64,000 nt of DNA, from the NCBI RefSeq assembly GCF_012844305.1, contig NZ_JABANE010000040.1:1-64000 (forward strand), read 5' to 3'. Of the stretch, positions 1-8,801 are shown one piece after another. The translations under genes were made by a program, and so were the position numbers. The notes beneath the pieces are model-generated. The model worked only from the letters and a program-made list of their open reading frames with translations. It did no database searches and was not told where the DNA came from. How positions within the stretch are numbered: position 1 is the stretch's first letter; each line of letters opens with the position of its first letter. Source of the stretch: Flammeovirga aprica JL-4. Lineage in GTDB: Bacteria; Bacteroidota; Bacteroidia; Cytophagales; Flammeovirgaceae.

Positions 1-40
1 AACTCCTCGAAAATCCAAAATATTATTCTGAGGAGTTTTA
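1..40 (+). terminator. Hairpin at the window edge, probable terminator
   Basis: AACTCCTC (1-8) pairs with GAGGAGTT (30-37) and is followed by TTTTA. It probably ends a plus-strand gene lying left of the window, which cannot be seen. Confidence 0.5.
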
Positions 41-103
41 TTTCCTTTTGACAATGCTAAGTTAGTACGCTGCACTGAACACTTGCGCTAGTGGCTGAAG
101 CAG

Positions 104-138
104 AAAAAAGGGAGTCAAGTATCAATACTCAACTCCCT
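104..138 (-). terminator. Terminator of the YceI gene
   Basis: Read on the minus strand, GGGAGT (from 137) and ACTCCC (to 110) form a stem followed by a run of T. It lies about 75 bases past the YceI stop codon, so it fits as that gene's intrinsic terminator. Confidence 0.6.
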
Positions 139-211
139 ATATTATTTAGTCAACTAAGAGAAAAACTAATGCCGTTTTATTTTCCAATCCCAGTTTCTCT
201 AAATCAATTTC

Positions 212-778
212 TTAAAGCGTAGTTACTTTGAAGCTGATGTCAAAGTTATTTGAAATCGCTTTGTCTCCTAAGTTGTCAAAGAAAGAATCAGAACCATATT
301 TTAAACCGAATTTAGTTCTGTCGATTTCGATTGCTCCTTCTAAAACATACTTTTTACCATCTTCTTTTAATGACGCATCAAAAGCTACTTCTTGAGATAC
401 TCCTTTGATTGTCATATCACCAGTTAGTTTTAACTTGTCGCCATCTTTAGTAGCTGATTTTAAAACGAATTTTGCAGTAGGATATTTCTCAACATCAAAG
501 AAATCTCCAGATTTTAAGTGACCATCAAGCTTTTGTTTCCACTCACCCTCTAAATCAGTTGAGCTTAATGATGTCAAGTCGATTTCGATTTCACCACCTT
601 TCAAAGCGCCTTTTTTGATTTTCAACTCACCACCTTTTACCGCTACAGTACCTGTGTGAGTAGAACCTACTACTTTGTGACCTATCCACTCTACTTTTGA
701 ATTATCAGCAGAGATTTTTTGAGCGAATGAAGCTAAAGAGAATAAAACTGCTACTAGTGTTAAAGTAATGCTTTTCAT
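212..778 (-). CDS. YceI family lipid-binding periplasmic protein
   Basis: The protein is 188 residues from the ATG at 778. That start was chosen because it gives a clean signal peptide (MKSITLTLVAVLFSLASFAQ) and lies downstream of a strong promoter; the reading frame stays open further up, but that part covers the promoter. After the signal the chain follows the YceI beta-barrel pattern: SKVEWIGHK near the mature N-terminus, the GxIEIDLTSL strand, a DFFDVEKYPTAKF block near the middle, and an FDISFKVTTL C-terminus. YceI proteins bind long isoprenoid-type lipids in a periplasmic lipocalin-like barrel; the ligand here is unknown. The gene is monocistronic, with its own promoter and terminator. 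Confidence 0.9.
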   Translation of the reverse strand: MKSITLTLVAVLFSLASFAQKISADNSKVEWIGHKVVGSTHTGTVAVKGGELKIKKGALKGGEIEIDLTSLSSTDLEGEWKQKLDGHLKSGDFFDVEKYPTAKFVLKSATKDGDKLKLTGDMTIKGVSQEVAFDASLKEDGKKYVLEGAIEIDRTKFGLKYGSDSFFDNLGDKAISNNFDISFKVTTL

Positions 779-856
779 AATATTTAAAGTTAAGAATTTT
801 AATGTTTTATGAGTTTGTTTTTTAAACAACTCTTGTTTTCTGTTTTTTTGTTGATA

Positions 857-887
857 CAAATATATGTACCGGAAATAGTTGTTCAAA
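857..887 (-). promoter_or_regulatory. Bacteroidota-type promoter of the YceI gene
   Basis: On the minus strand TTTG (887-884), exactly 19 bases, then TATATTTG (864-857). This matches the Bacteroidota sigma-A consensus TTTG-N19-TAnnTTTG in both boxes and in spacing. Transcription would start near 850, giving a leader of about 70 bases before the ATG at 778. Confidence 0.75.
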
Positions 888-934
888 CAAATTATAGATA
901 ATTTTTAATCTTAAAAATATTAAATCATTGATTA

Positions 935-2011
935 TCAGTTTATTATTTTTTTAATAATATGTAATAAAGATTGTTCTTTTTGCTTTAAGTACGAAAAGTA
1001 AGCATGGAAGTCACTGTTGAAATCGTTTTCAAACTCGGCTTTAAACTCGTTTTGTTTCCCTCTGTAGCGGATATATCCCATAAAGAAGGTGTTGTTGGGA
1101 GTGAAATCATTAAAATAACGGCAATAGCCACTGTTGGCAAAGGAGAGGTGCTGTATACCTTCTGTGATTTCTTTGATTTTTTGAGCCTTTAAAAGTGTTT
1201 TTTCTTCTACAGTCATTTCCTCAGGAAAAGATTTATAGAGTGAATCTAGAGATTTGGCACTTTGAAGCAGGTATTCAGAAAAGGTTTTACGGTCTTGCTT
1301 TCGTGACATATACTTGACGTATTCTGAAGAATGCTTTCCGTATTTATAAATCAAAAAACGTTTAGCTCCTTCATCACCTACAAAGTCGGCTAAGTTTTCA
1401 TTATAAGAAACACTATTCTTTAGGTAGATCGTACCGTGTGTCAATTCATGAATAATAAGATGTGCAAGACTTCCTTCGTTTCTTTCTAGCATGCTCGAAA
1501 GTATTGGGTCGTTGAGAAAACCTAAAGTAGACCATGCTGATACTTCACCAATAGAGGCGTCCCATCCTTCTTGGATAAGTTTCTCTTTCTCTTCTTCTAC
1601 TAGTTCTTTCACAAAAAATCCTTTATACGAAAAAGCACCTGCAATAGGGAAAGTCCATTTTTTGGCTTTTAAGTCAAAAGGCTCACTTCCTGTTACGATC
1701 CATAAAATAGGTTTCCCTTTCTGGTCGTAAAGCTGTTTATAACTTCCTGAATCATCTAGTCCCAATGAATCGATGGTAAACTGTCGTATCTCTTGAATCA
1801 GTTTTATTTTTTCCTTTTGTTTTTCGGTAAAGGAAGTGTCATTTAAATAGGCTTCTATAGGTTGTGTATTGACAAGAATATCCATCTGTCCTAAGCCCTG
1901 TCTGATGCCGTAAATTGTTTCTTCATGATAATACCCTAAAAAACAGAATACACCTAAAAGCAGTGTTAGAAAAAATCTTTTGAGCCAAGTGAAGATGCTT
2001 TTTTTATTCAT
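935..2011 (-). CDS. Predicted zinc aminopeptidase (COG4324 / PF10023 type)
   Basis: The protein has 358 residues. One N-terminal membrane segment (about residues 10-27) is followed by a soluble domain with the zinc-protease motif HELTH (188-192) and a downstream glutamate in the NENLADF block (E205), the usual third ligand. Other blocks typical of the family are AFSYKGFF (near 126) and GEVSAWSTLGF (about 155-165). The likely role is a membrane-anchored periplasmic aminopeptidase; substrate unknown. It is not tightly linked to its neighbours, YceI downstream and the spondin lipoprotein upstream. Family assignment rests on motif and length; I cannot exclude another gluzincin family. Confidence 0.8.
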   Translation of the reverse strand: MNKKSIFTWLKRFFLTLLLGVFCFLGYYHEETIYGIRQGLGQMDILVNTQPIEAYLNDTSFTEKQKEKIKLIQEIRQFTIDSLGLDDSGSYKQLYDQKGKPILWIVTGSEPFDLKAKKWTFPIAGAFSYKGFFVKELVEEEKEKLIQEGWDASIGEVSAWSTLGFLNDPILSSMLERNEGSLAHLIIHELTHGTIYLKNSVSYNENLADFVGDEGAKRFLIYKYGKHSSEYVKYMSRKQDRKTFSEYLLQSAKSLDSLYKSFPEEMTVEEKTLLKAQKIKEITEGIQHLSFANSGYCRYFNDFTPNNTFFMGYIRYRGKQNEFKAEFENDFNSDFHAYFSYLKQKEQSLLHIIKKIIN

Positions 2012-2144
2012 TTATATTATATGGTGTCATTTATTGAAGTCTCAATTCTACTATTTATAGGAGTAAATTGAAAACTGGGGGCTACTTAAAATGTATCACA
2101 AACATAAAATTTTAAAGAAAGGATCTCAACTTTTCATCAAAAGA

Positions 2145-2172
2145 AAAACCTCCCGTTAAAAACAGGAGGCTT
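2145..2172 (-). terminator. Terminator of the spondin-domain lipoprotein gene
   Basis: On the minus strand CCTCCTGT and ACGGGAGG flank a short T/A loop and are followed by TTTTTCTTTT. It sits about 90 bases after the stop at 2260. Confidence 0.6.
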
Positions 2173-2259
2173 AAATGTATTCTCTATTCAATCAATTAGT
2201 AATTTTTCAAGAACTGTTGGTTTATATTAATGATAATGGGTTAATGGGTCATCTATCTA

Positions 2260-3522
2260 TTACTGTTGTGAGGAGGTAATCGTTACTTTCAGCATTTCAG
2301 TGTTTGAAAGTAAGTTAGAGCTTGGAGCACCTTCCAATTCGATTGTTCCGTTTTCCATCATACCCATATTAGCACCTGGCTGACGTGGGGCTTGGTAAGG
2401 ACCTGCTCCTGCATATTCATCTGTTTCTGTACCGCCATCAATTAAAATCAACTGGCTTGAAATGTCTCCGCTGATTGGCGATCCATTGTTGAAAAGTTTT
2501 ATGTTATCAAAACCAAGTACCCAATCATTTGACTGTACTAACATAGTGGCCATTGACAGCATATCGCCTTCCATTGCAGTGAAAGTAAATGTATATTTTT
2601 CACCAGGGAAAATTGGAGCTGGAGCACTTGCACCTTCAGGAGTATTAAAGTGATTGGCAAAACCTGATGGATTTCCATCCTCAGTAAGCATTTCAAATTC
2701 TGAAGTTGAAGCGGCACCAAGTGTGAATATTGTATTGGCATTACCTACTGAAAATGCACCAGGAGCAAATGGGGACACTAATCCTGTTGCAGAGGCAAAT
2801 GCTGTTGATAATACTTCTGTACCGCCATCTTCCGCTAAATCTTCTAAACCTGCAGATGCGGCTTTATCTTTCTGGAATAATGGGTATTGACCTTTTGAGT
2901 GAACCACCCAGTTACCTGGAGCGAATGGAGTAGGGACTGATGCATTTGCTGATACGTTGGAAACTGTTACTGTAAACATTGTTCCACCATCATGCTTGAT
3001 GCTTACATTGATCACATCAGTTGTAGCTGGATAAGTGTAACCGTCATTTACATCAGAAATTAATTTTACAACACCATTTTCTGCTGTTCCTGTATCTGGG
3101 CCTGACTGACGTGGTGCTTGGTTTGCACCCACACCTGGCTCTTCATTGACCTCAGTGCCGGCATCCCAAAGGTAAAACTGTGATGTAATATCACCTGTTA
3201 AAGCATTTCCATCATCGTCATATAATGCGATTCCTCCTTCCATTGGAGCATAAAACAGGTCATTGGATTGTACGAACATCGTCGCAAAACTTAAATAATG
3301 TCCTTTGCCTGCATTAAAACTAAATTCCTGTGAATTACCTGGAGTAATTAATCCCTCTGTTGCTCCTTGAGCAAAATAATCTTTAGCCTGGAAGGTGTTT
3401 TCTAGGGTTACTGTAAAACTAGCTTGTGGGAGAACGTCTGGCGTGTTGTTATTTTCGTCATCAGAACAACTTGTAAACGCTAAAGCAGATAAAAAAGTAA
3501 ATGCTAAAATCGAGTTTTTCAT
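2260..3522 (-). CDS. Lipoprotein with two tandem spondin_N-like domains
   Basis: 420 residues. The N-terminus is a lipoprotein signal with lipobox LAFTSC, then a charged DDENNN linker. Two similar halves follow (about 34-195 and 200-415). Each has an FTVTLEN- or FTLGAAS-like start, a GxxYTFTFTA/GKGHYLSFA strand, an MFVQSNDLFY or MLVQSNDWVLGF block, a GDISSQ/GDITSQ block, and a (N/Y)QAPRQ(S/P)G motif. This VQSND...QAPRQ signature is typical of bacterial spondin_N (PF06468) proteins, which are often surface-exposed. The function is probably adhesive or matrix-related, by analogy with eukaryotic F-spondin only. Repetition of the domain within one chain is clear from the sequence. Confidence 0.8.
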   Translation of the reverse strand: MKNSILAFTFLSALAFTSCSDDENNNTPDVLPQASFTVTLENTFQAKDYFAQGATEGLITPGNSQEFSFNAGKGHYLSFATMFVQSNDLFYAPMEGGIALYDDDGNALTGDITSQFYLWDAGTEVNEEPGVGANQAPRQSGPDTGTAENGVVKLISDVNDGYTYPATTDVINVSIKHDGGTMFTVTVSNVSANASVPTPFAPGNWVVHSKGQYPLFQKDKAASAGLEDLAEDGGTEVLSTAFASATGLVSPFAPGAFSVGNANTIFTLGAASTSEFEMLTEDGNPSGFANHFNTPEGASAPAPIFPGEKYTFTFTAMEGDMLSMATMLVQSNDWVLGFDNIKLFNNGSPISGDISSQLILIDGGTETDEYAGAGPYQAPRQPGANMGMMENGTIELEGAPSSNLLSNTEMLKVTITSSQQ

Positions 3523-3920
3523 TTTGTTGGTAGGTTAAATTTTAGAGTTATTGAGCGAGCTACTTAAATTAGCTTAGAAGCATAAAAGACTTTCCTAAGC
3601 ATATTGTAAAAGCCTTTTCGTTATTTGTTATACAATTTTACATTTGTTTTTCTCCATGAAATGTGAGCCCCTTCACATTTGGAAAAAAAAGTTCAAAAAA
3701 AATATATGTAACTTTATTGAGTAAATTTTTGTTCTACTTTTGAAAACAGAAATTTATGCAGGTGAACATTTTAACTTGGAAGTTTAAATTGTACAACTGC
3801 TTAAGTACTAGGGCAGAATAAAACGAATGTTTTGTAGACCCATAATTAAAATTATGGTGCACGATATTTTCCCCTAATACTTATAACCAAAAAACCTCTC
3901 TATTCTTCTCGTTACTTACT
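3523..3920. other. Divergent intergenic region, 398 bases
   Basis: AT-rich spacer between two divergent genes. On the plus strand TACTTTTG (3735-3742) matches the -7 element TAnnTTTG; a TTG at 3717-3719 is only 15 bases upstream, shorter than ideal. The leader before the ATG at 3921 would be about 170 bases. A TTAAGTACT half-palindrome lies near 3800. No small gene seen. Confidence 0.4.
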
Positions 3921-5576
3921 ATGAATTCTTTTACTAAAAAACTCAGTTTTGCCCTTTTCCTATTATTATTAATCAGTATTACATGGATGCAATCATGGGT
4001 GTTTATCCCCACTCCAGAAATAGAAGATATTTCTATTATCAATGATAAAGTAGATACACTAGGTCATAACCGGTATAGAATCAAGAATAATTTTATCATC
4101 AAAAAACAAGATAAAATCTGGGAGCTTTACACTGAAGGTACTCCTTTTGAAATCGGATACAGTACCGGTGCTTTGAGTAAAAGTTTTTTACAGGAACAAG
4201 AAGCTATTTTTGCCTATAGGATGGTAGAACATGCTCCTGGAAAACATCCTGATCTAGCACGCCTTTTAAGTGCATTTTACAACAGGCATATGGATAACCG
4301 TATTCTGCCAGAATATTGCAGAGAGATGTATGGTGTTTCATTTCATATGAATCCTGAATTTGATAACATGGGATCTCCATATCAAAGAATATTGAATTAT
4401 CATGGTATTTATGATACACAGCATTCTTTTGAAAAAATGGATGTGAAAGTGAATTCTGCTTTTGCCATTAATGGTTCCAAAACCAAAGATCATGATATAC
4501 TGATAGGAAGAAATTTTGATTTCTTTTTACATGATCAGCACCGCACAGATAAAATTGTACATTTCGTAAAACCTGAGGAGGGATTTAAGTTTGCTTCTAT
4601 CAGTTGGGCAGGGTTTATTGGAGCCGTTTCAGGGATGAACGAAACAGGTCTTACAGTGACTATAAATACTGCCGAATCACAAGTTCCTTTGGCTGCCACT
4701 ATGCCAATGTCACTTATTGCCAGAGAAATTTTACAATATGCACAGACGGTAGATGAAGCTTTCAATATTGCATTTACCAAAGAAGCTTACGTCAATGAAT
4801 CCATCCTTATTTCCTCTGCTTTTGACACAACTGCTATTATTATAGAAAAGACTCCTCACGGTATTGATTCCATTCAGATGAGGAATAATGAACTGGTCTG
4901 TACTTCCCATTTACAAACGGATGACCTCAGAAAACCAATGGCCTATGATCCTTCTTATGCCTCTTATTATAGAGCTATTCGGATTCAAGAACTCATCCAT
5001 CAGCAAGATGAATTTACAGTACAAGACATTGCAGGGATTTTACGTGATACCGATGGTTTTGAGGATCAACCTATCGGATTAGGAAATGCCAAAAGCATCA
5101 ATTCACTTCATCTGCACCACTCCATTATTTTCAAACCAGAAACAAGAGAAATGTGGCTTTCAACAAGTCATCATGGCATGGAAGAATTTATATGCTATAA
5201 CCTTGACTCCGTATTTCAAAGTGCCCAAAACTTTCCACCTCCAAGAACTTTAGCTTCAGAAACAAGGCAGATCTCTGAGGCAAGTCCTGAACATTGGGAA
5301 ATTTATCACAACTATAAACAGTTTAAAGGCATGGCTTTTCAATTTAAAAACTGGAACAATCAACTGCCACCTATTTCACAGCACGCCATCGATGAGTTTA
5401 TCGCTCTTAACCCAAAAGGCTATAATGTTTATGAAATAATAGGGGATTATTACATCAAGGCACACCAAAGTAAAAAGGCCGCTGAATTCTATAAAAAAGC
5501 TTTGGAAAATGAAGTGGCTACGCATCAGTCCCGTCAATATATTAAAGAGAAGTATGAGTTGGTGATGAGGGATTAA
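3921..5576 (+). CDS. C45 (acyl-CoA:6-APA acyltransferase-like) Ntn-hydrolase family protein with C-terminal TPR-like tail, usual Cys absent
   Basis: 551 residues with an N-terminal signal anchor (about 8-25). The central part matches the C45 autoproteolytic acyltransferase/hydrolase family: FEIGYSTG (77-83), an SAFAINGSKTKDHDILIGRNFDF block (about 179-201), then GFIGAVSGMNETGLTVTIN. In this family the nucleophile is normally a Cys just before the (S/T)xFA stretch; here the residue is Asn178 followed by Ser179. Either Ser179 serves as N-terminal nucleophile after cleavage or the protein is inactive. The last about 60 residues (YEIIGDYYIKAHQSKKAAEFYKKALE, in part) look like a TPR unit. It lies just upstream of the leucine-rich-repeat operon but has its own spacing of 77 bases. 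Confidence 0.7.
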   Translation: MNSFTKKLSFALFLLLLISITWMQSWVFIPTPEIEDISIINDKVDTLGHNRYRIKNNFIIKKQDKIWELYTEGTPFEIGYSTGALSKSFLQEQEAIFAYRMVEHAPGKHPDLARLLSAFYNRHMDNRILPEYCREMYGVSFHMNPEFDNMGSPYQRILNYHGIYDTQHSFEKMDVKVNSAFAINGSKTKDHDILIGRNFDFFLHDQHRTDKIVHFVKPEEGFKFASISWAGFIGAVSGMNETGLTVTINTAESQVPLAATMPMSLIAREILQYAQTVDEAFNIAFTKEAYVNESILISSAFDTTAIIIEKTPHGIDSIQMRNNELVCTSHLQTDDLRKPMAYDPSYASYYRAIRIQELIHQQDEFTVQDIAGILRDTDGFEDQPIGLGNAKSINSLHLHHSIIFKPETREMWLSTSHHGMEEFICYNLDSVFQSAQNFPPPRTLASETRQISEASPEHWEIYHNYKQFKGMAFQFKNWNNQLPPISQHAIDEFIALNPKGYNVYEIIGDYYIKAHQSKKAAEFYKKALENEVATHQSRQYIKEKYELVMRD

Positions 5577-5616
5577 GTAGTACACAATAGAAGTAGGTGT
5601 CTTTTAGAAAGTTTTG

Positions 5617-5624
5617 TACCTTTG
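5617..5624 (+). promoter_or_regulatory. -7 promoter element of the leucine-rich-repeat operon
   Basis: TACCTTTG fits TAnnTTTG. It lies 30 bases before the ATG at 5654, with no obvious TTG at the -33 position. Its position is a reason not to use the upstream in-frame ATG at 5597 as the start of the next gene. Confidence 0.4.
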
Positions 5625-5653
5625 GAGGAAATAAGCAAACAAATTTTTATAAA

Positions 5654-8600
5654 ATGAAACTTCACTTCTATTCTTTTATTTATCTCTTGCTATTGCAATT
5701 CACATGCTTTGGGCAAAGCAGTTATACACTTACTGATGATGATGTTATAGTACAAAATAATGTACTGCAATCTGTAAATTATGACTTTTCGATAAAGAAA
5801 ATTATTATTCCTGATCGGTTGGATGGTCAAATTATAAAGCAGATTGCGGATAAATCATTCAGTGGAACTGGTGTTTTTGAAAAGCAAGGTATTACTTCTA
5901 TTCAATTACCTTCTCAGCTTGAATATATTGGAACGTCAGCCTTCTCTGAAAATGACCTTACCAACGTGAATCTCCCTCAGAGTTTAATTCAAATTGCTGA
6001 CAGTGTTTTTTTCAATAATCAGATTCAAGAGGTGAATTTAAATGAAGGCTTAGAAAAAATAGGTAGACACGCATTTCAAGATAATAAAATCAAAGAGCTT
6101 GATCTGCCTTCTAGTTTGTTATTCATTTATCAATTTGGTTTTCATAATAATGAAATTGAAAAAATTGACTTCTCAGAAGCTAAACTTAAGGACATTTATA
6201 GCTCTGTGTTCTCAAAAAATAAGTTGAAGGAAGTTTACCTTCCTGAGATCGTAGAGGGTGTATCTTTTGAAGCGTTTGCTGAAAACTATATTCAAACACT
6301 CACTTTTAAAGGATCAGTCTCACAAATCGGTGAAAGAGCTTTTTACCATAATGATATAACTAAAATAGAGTTTGGAGGATCATTTTTTAGAATTATAAAA
6401 AATGCTTTCAGAGGTAATCCAAACCTTAAAAGTATTACGCTACCCAAAAATCCTCATCCCGGCTTTTTATACTATGAAGCTTATAACTCTGATGTAGGAT
6501 ACAAAGAAAATTTCTTTGAAGATCAACACTACACCAAATTTGACTGCACTATAGAAGCAATGATTACATACCCTTTAGATGAGTCTCTTTACACCGTTGA
6601 AAATGGAGTAATTACTGATTTAAATGTTGATCGACTGTATCGTCTACATATTCCTGATACCATCAATGGACAAGAAATTATTGGTTTGAAAGATCATGTT
6701 TTCAATAAAAAAAGACTTATAGCTGTAAAACTTCCATCAAAACTTCAGTTTATTGGACGAAATACTTTTCAAGATAATGATCTTACTTTTATTAGTATTC
6801 CCGCTAGTGTCGATTCTATTGCAGAAGATGTATTTGAAGACAATAACATTGATTCTTTACATTTTGAAGGGAATAATTTAGAATATATTGGGCGTGAAGC
6901 TTTCGCCCAAAATGCTATTGCAAATTTACATTTACCATCAGGTGTACAATATATTAGTAGTGGTGCTTTTAGAAGCAACCAAATCAAAGAGTTAACTCTA
7001 CCAGAAAATTTAAAAAGAATTGAATCCAGTACCTTTTCTGGTAATAATATTTCTGAGATCACATTACCCACAGGTTTAGAAAGTCTCGAAAGTTGGTGTT
7101 TCGCCTATAATAAAATTAGTGAAGTCACTCTTCCTGAAACCCTCAAGAAGTATGATTACAGCGTATTTTATAACAATAATATTCAATACGTATTACTTCC
7201 TCAGAGTACATCTCCTGATTTTTTAGGATGGTATAATCTAAGAACTAATAACTTGCATGATACAGATTCTGCTTTTGTAACAGATGAATTCTCGTTTGAA
7301 AAAGTAATTAAATATATACTGAAAGAAGAAGATGTAATAATTGAAGACAGCACAATTGTTGGGTTAAAAGATCCTTACTTTAACAAAAAATATTTCATTA
7401 TACCCCATAAATTAGGAGATCATACTATTCATAGTGTTGAAAAACTTTTTAGTAATCAATCCTATGGCTACCCTATTTACAAACTCTCAATAGAAGAAGG
7501 AATTGAAAAGATTAGTAAAACTTCATTTTCAGAAAAATATTTATATGAAGTCGATTTTCCTACCTCTTTAAAAGTAATTGAAGATTGTTCATTTAGGAGT
7601 AATAAATTAACTCAACTTGATCTTCCTTTATCATTGATTTCTTTAGAAGACTTTTTATTTGCTAATAATCTATTGACAAAGGTTGTATTGAATGACAGTC
7701 TAACTAACATTGAACGTAATGCTTTTTATAATAATCAGATTGATACAATTGTATTCAATCAAAAACTAAAGACTATAGAAGAGGGCGCCTTTACTAGAAA
7801 TAATCCAATAAATATTTCTCTACCTTCAAGTATAGAACAAGTGGGAGAAGATGCTTTTACCTACTCGGATTCAATACAATTATTACTGCCAATATCTCAG
7901 TTTGATAATGCTGTAGAATGGGAAGTTTACAAAAGATATAATTACGATGAGAGGGAAATGCAAGAAGGCTTTTTTCCTGAAAATACACTGATAGAATACC
8001 AAGGACAAAATATTTATCTGCAAAGAAGAATTCTACTTGAAGGGATTTCTCAACAAATATATTCCCCTGAAGATATTAGATACCGTATCTCTTTTCCTTA
8101 CAAAGAAAAACATATCACTTTCCCTTATAGGGTGGATCATCTAGATCTAAACATTGATTCTATTTCTATATTTCAAAATAACTTTTATAAGGATGATGTA
8201 ATAAGGTCTATCATTTTTGAGGAAGGTATAAAGGAAATCGGTTCTAACAATTTTCAACATCTTCAGTTAATCGATATTTTGCTTCCACAATCTCTGAAAG
8301 CTATTCAAAGCGGGGCTTTCAGTAACAATAATCTCAATGAAGTTTCACTGCCAGATTCGGTAGAATTTATTGGTAGTGGAGCCTTTCACAATAATAACCT
8401 TAAATCTTTCAAGCTTCCGAACACTCAAGGCGATGACTTTGAGTATTGGATAGATGATAAAGGAAATTACTACGACAAAAATGAAGAAGTTTTTAATTTA
8501 CTGTCTGCTTACTATTGTGTTTTTACAGGAGATAGAGCACCTGGAAAACCTACTTCTATTGAAGATCAAAAATTAGATCTTATCATTTTTCCAAACCCTA

Positions 8601-8797
8601 CTGATGGTCAATTCTCTATTAAAGGTTTAACAAAAGAAAGTAATCTATCGATCTATTCTTTAGAAGGAAAAATGCTCTACTCTAAACTTCATTCTCCTTT
8701 AGAAAACGAAGTACAATTCTCAGGAATACCTGGCATTTATTATCTGGTAATTAAAAACGACAGCCAATTAAAAACAATCAAGATTTTAAAAAAATAA
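5654..8797 (+). CDS. BspA-like leucine-rich-repeat surface protein with T9SS sorting domain
   Basis: 1047 residues from the ATG at 5654, which gives a proper signal peptide ending TCFGQ. The chain is built of LRR_5 (BspA/TpLRR) units of the kind IxLPxxLxxIGxxAFxxNxI. These are grouped into four larger modules, each opened by a header like TLTDDDVIVQNNVL...IIIPDRLDGQ; headers start near bases 5730, 6570, 7310 and 8030. The last about 75 residues (FPNPTDGQFSIKGL, then YSLEGK, GIYYLVI and KTIKILKK) are a type A T9SS C-terminal sorting domain, so the protein is predicted to be exported and attached at the cell surface. BspA relatives bind host or matrix proteins; the ligand here is unknown. The next gene is a paralogue 4 bases downstream. 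Confidence 0.9.
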   Translation: MKLHFYSFIYLLLLQFTCFGQSSYTLTDDDVIVQNNVLQSVNYDFSIKKIIIPDRLDGQIIKQIADKSFSGTGVFEKQGITSIQLPSQLEYIGTSAFSENDLTNVNLPQSLIQIADSVFFNNQIQEVNLNEGLEKIGRHAFQDNKIKELDLPSSLLFIYQFGFHNNEIEKIDFSEAKLKDIYSSVFSKNKLKEVYLPEIVEGVSFEAFAENYIQTLTFKGSVSQIGERAFYHNDITKIEFGGSFFRIIKNAFRGNPNLKSITLPKNPHPGFLYYEAYNSDVGYKENFFEDQHYTKFDCTIEAMITYPLDESLYTVENGVITDLNVDRLYRLHIPDTINGQEIIGLKDHVFNKKRLIAVKLPSKLQFIGRNTFQDNDLTFISIPASVDSIAEDVFEDNNIDSLHFEGNNLEYIGREAFAQNAIANLHLPSGVQYISSGAFRSNQIKELTLPENLKRIESSTFSGNNISEITLPTGLESLESWCFAYNKISEVTLPETLKKYDYSVFYNNNIQYVLLPQSTSPDFLGWYNLRTNNLHDTDSAFVTDEFSFEKVIKYILKEEDVIIEDSTIVGLKDPYFNKKYFIIPHKLGDHTIHSVEKLFSNQSYGYPIYKLSIEEGIEKISKTSFSEKYLYEVDFPTSLKVIEDCSFRSNKLTQLDLPLSLISLEDFLFANNLLTKVVLNDSLTNIERNAFYNNQIDTIVFNQKLKTIEEGAFTRNNPINISLPSSIEQVGEDAFTYSDSIQLLLPISQFDNAVEWEVYKRYNYDEREMQEGFFPENTLIEYQGQNIYLQRRILLEGISQQIYSPEDIRYRISFPYKEKHITFPYRVDHLDLNIDSISIFQNNFYKDDVIRSIIFEEGIKEIGSNNFQHLQLIDILLPQSLKAIQSGAFSNNNLNEVSLPDSVEFIGSGAFHNNNLKSFKLPNTQGDDFEYWIDDKGNYYDKNEEVFNLLSAYYCVFTGDRAPGKPTSIEDQKLDLIIFPNPTDGQFSIKGLTKESNLSIYSLEGKMLYSKLHSPLENEVQFSGIPGIYYLVIKNDSQLKTIKILKK

Positions 8798-8801
8798 GAG
8801 A

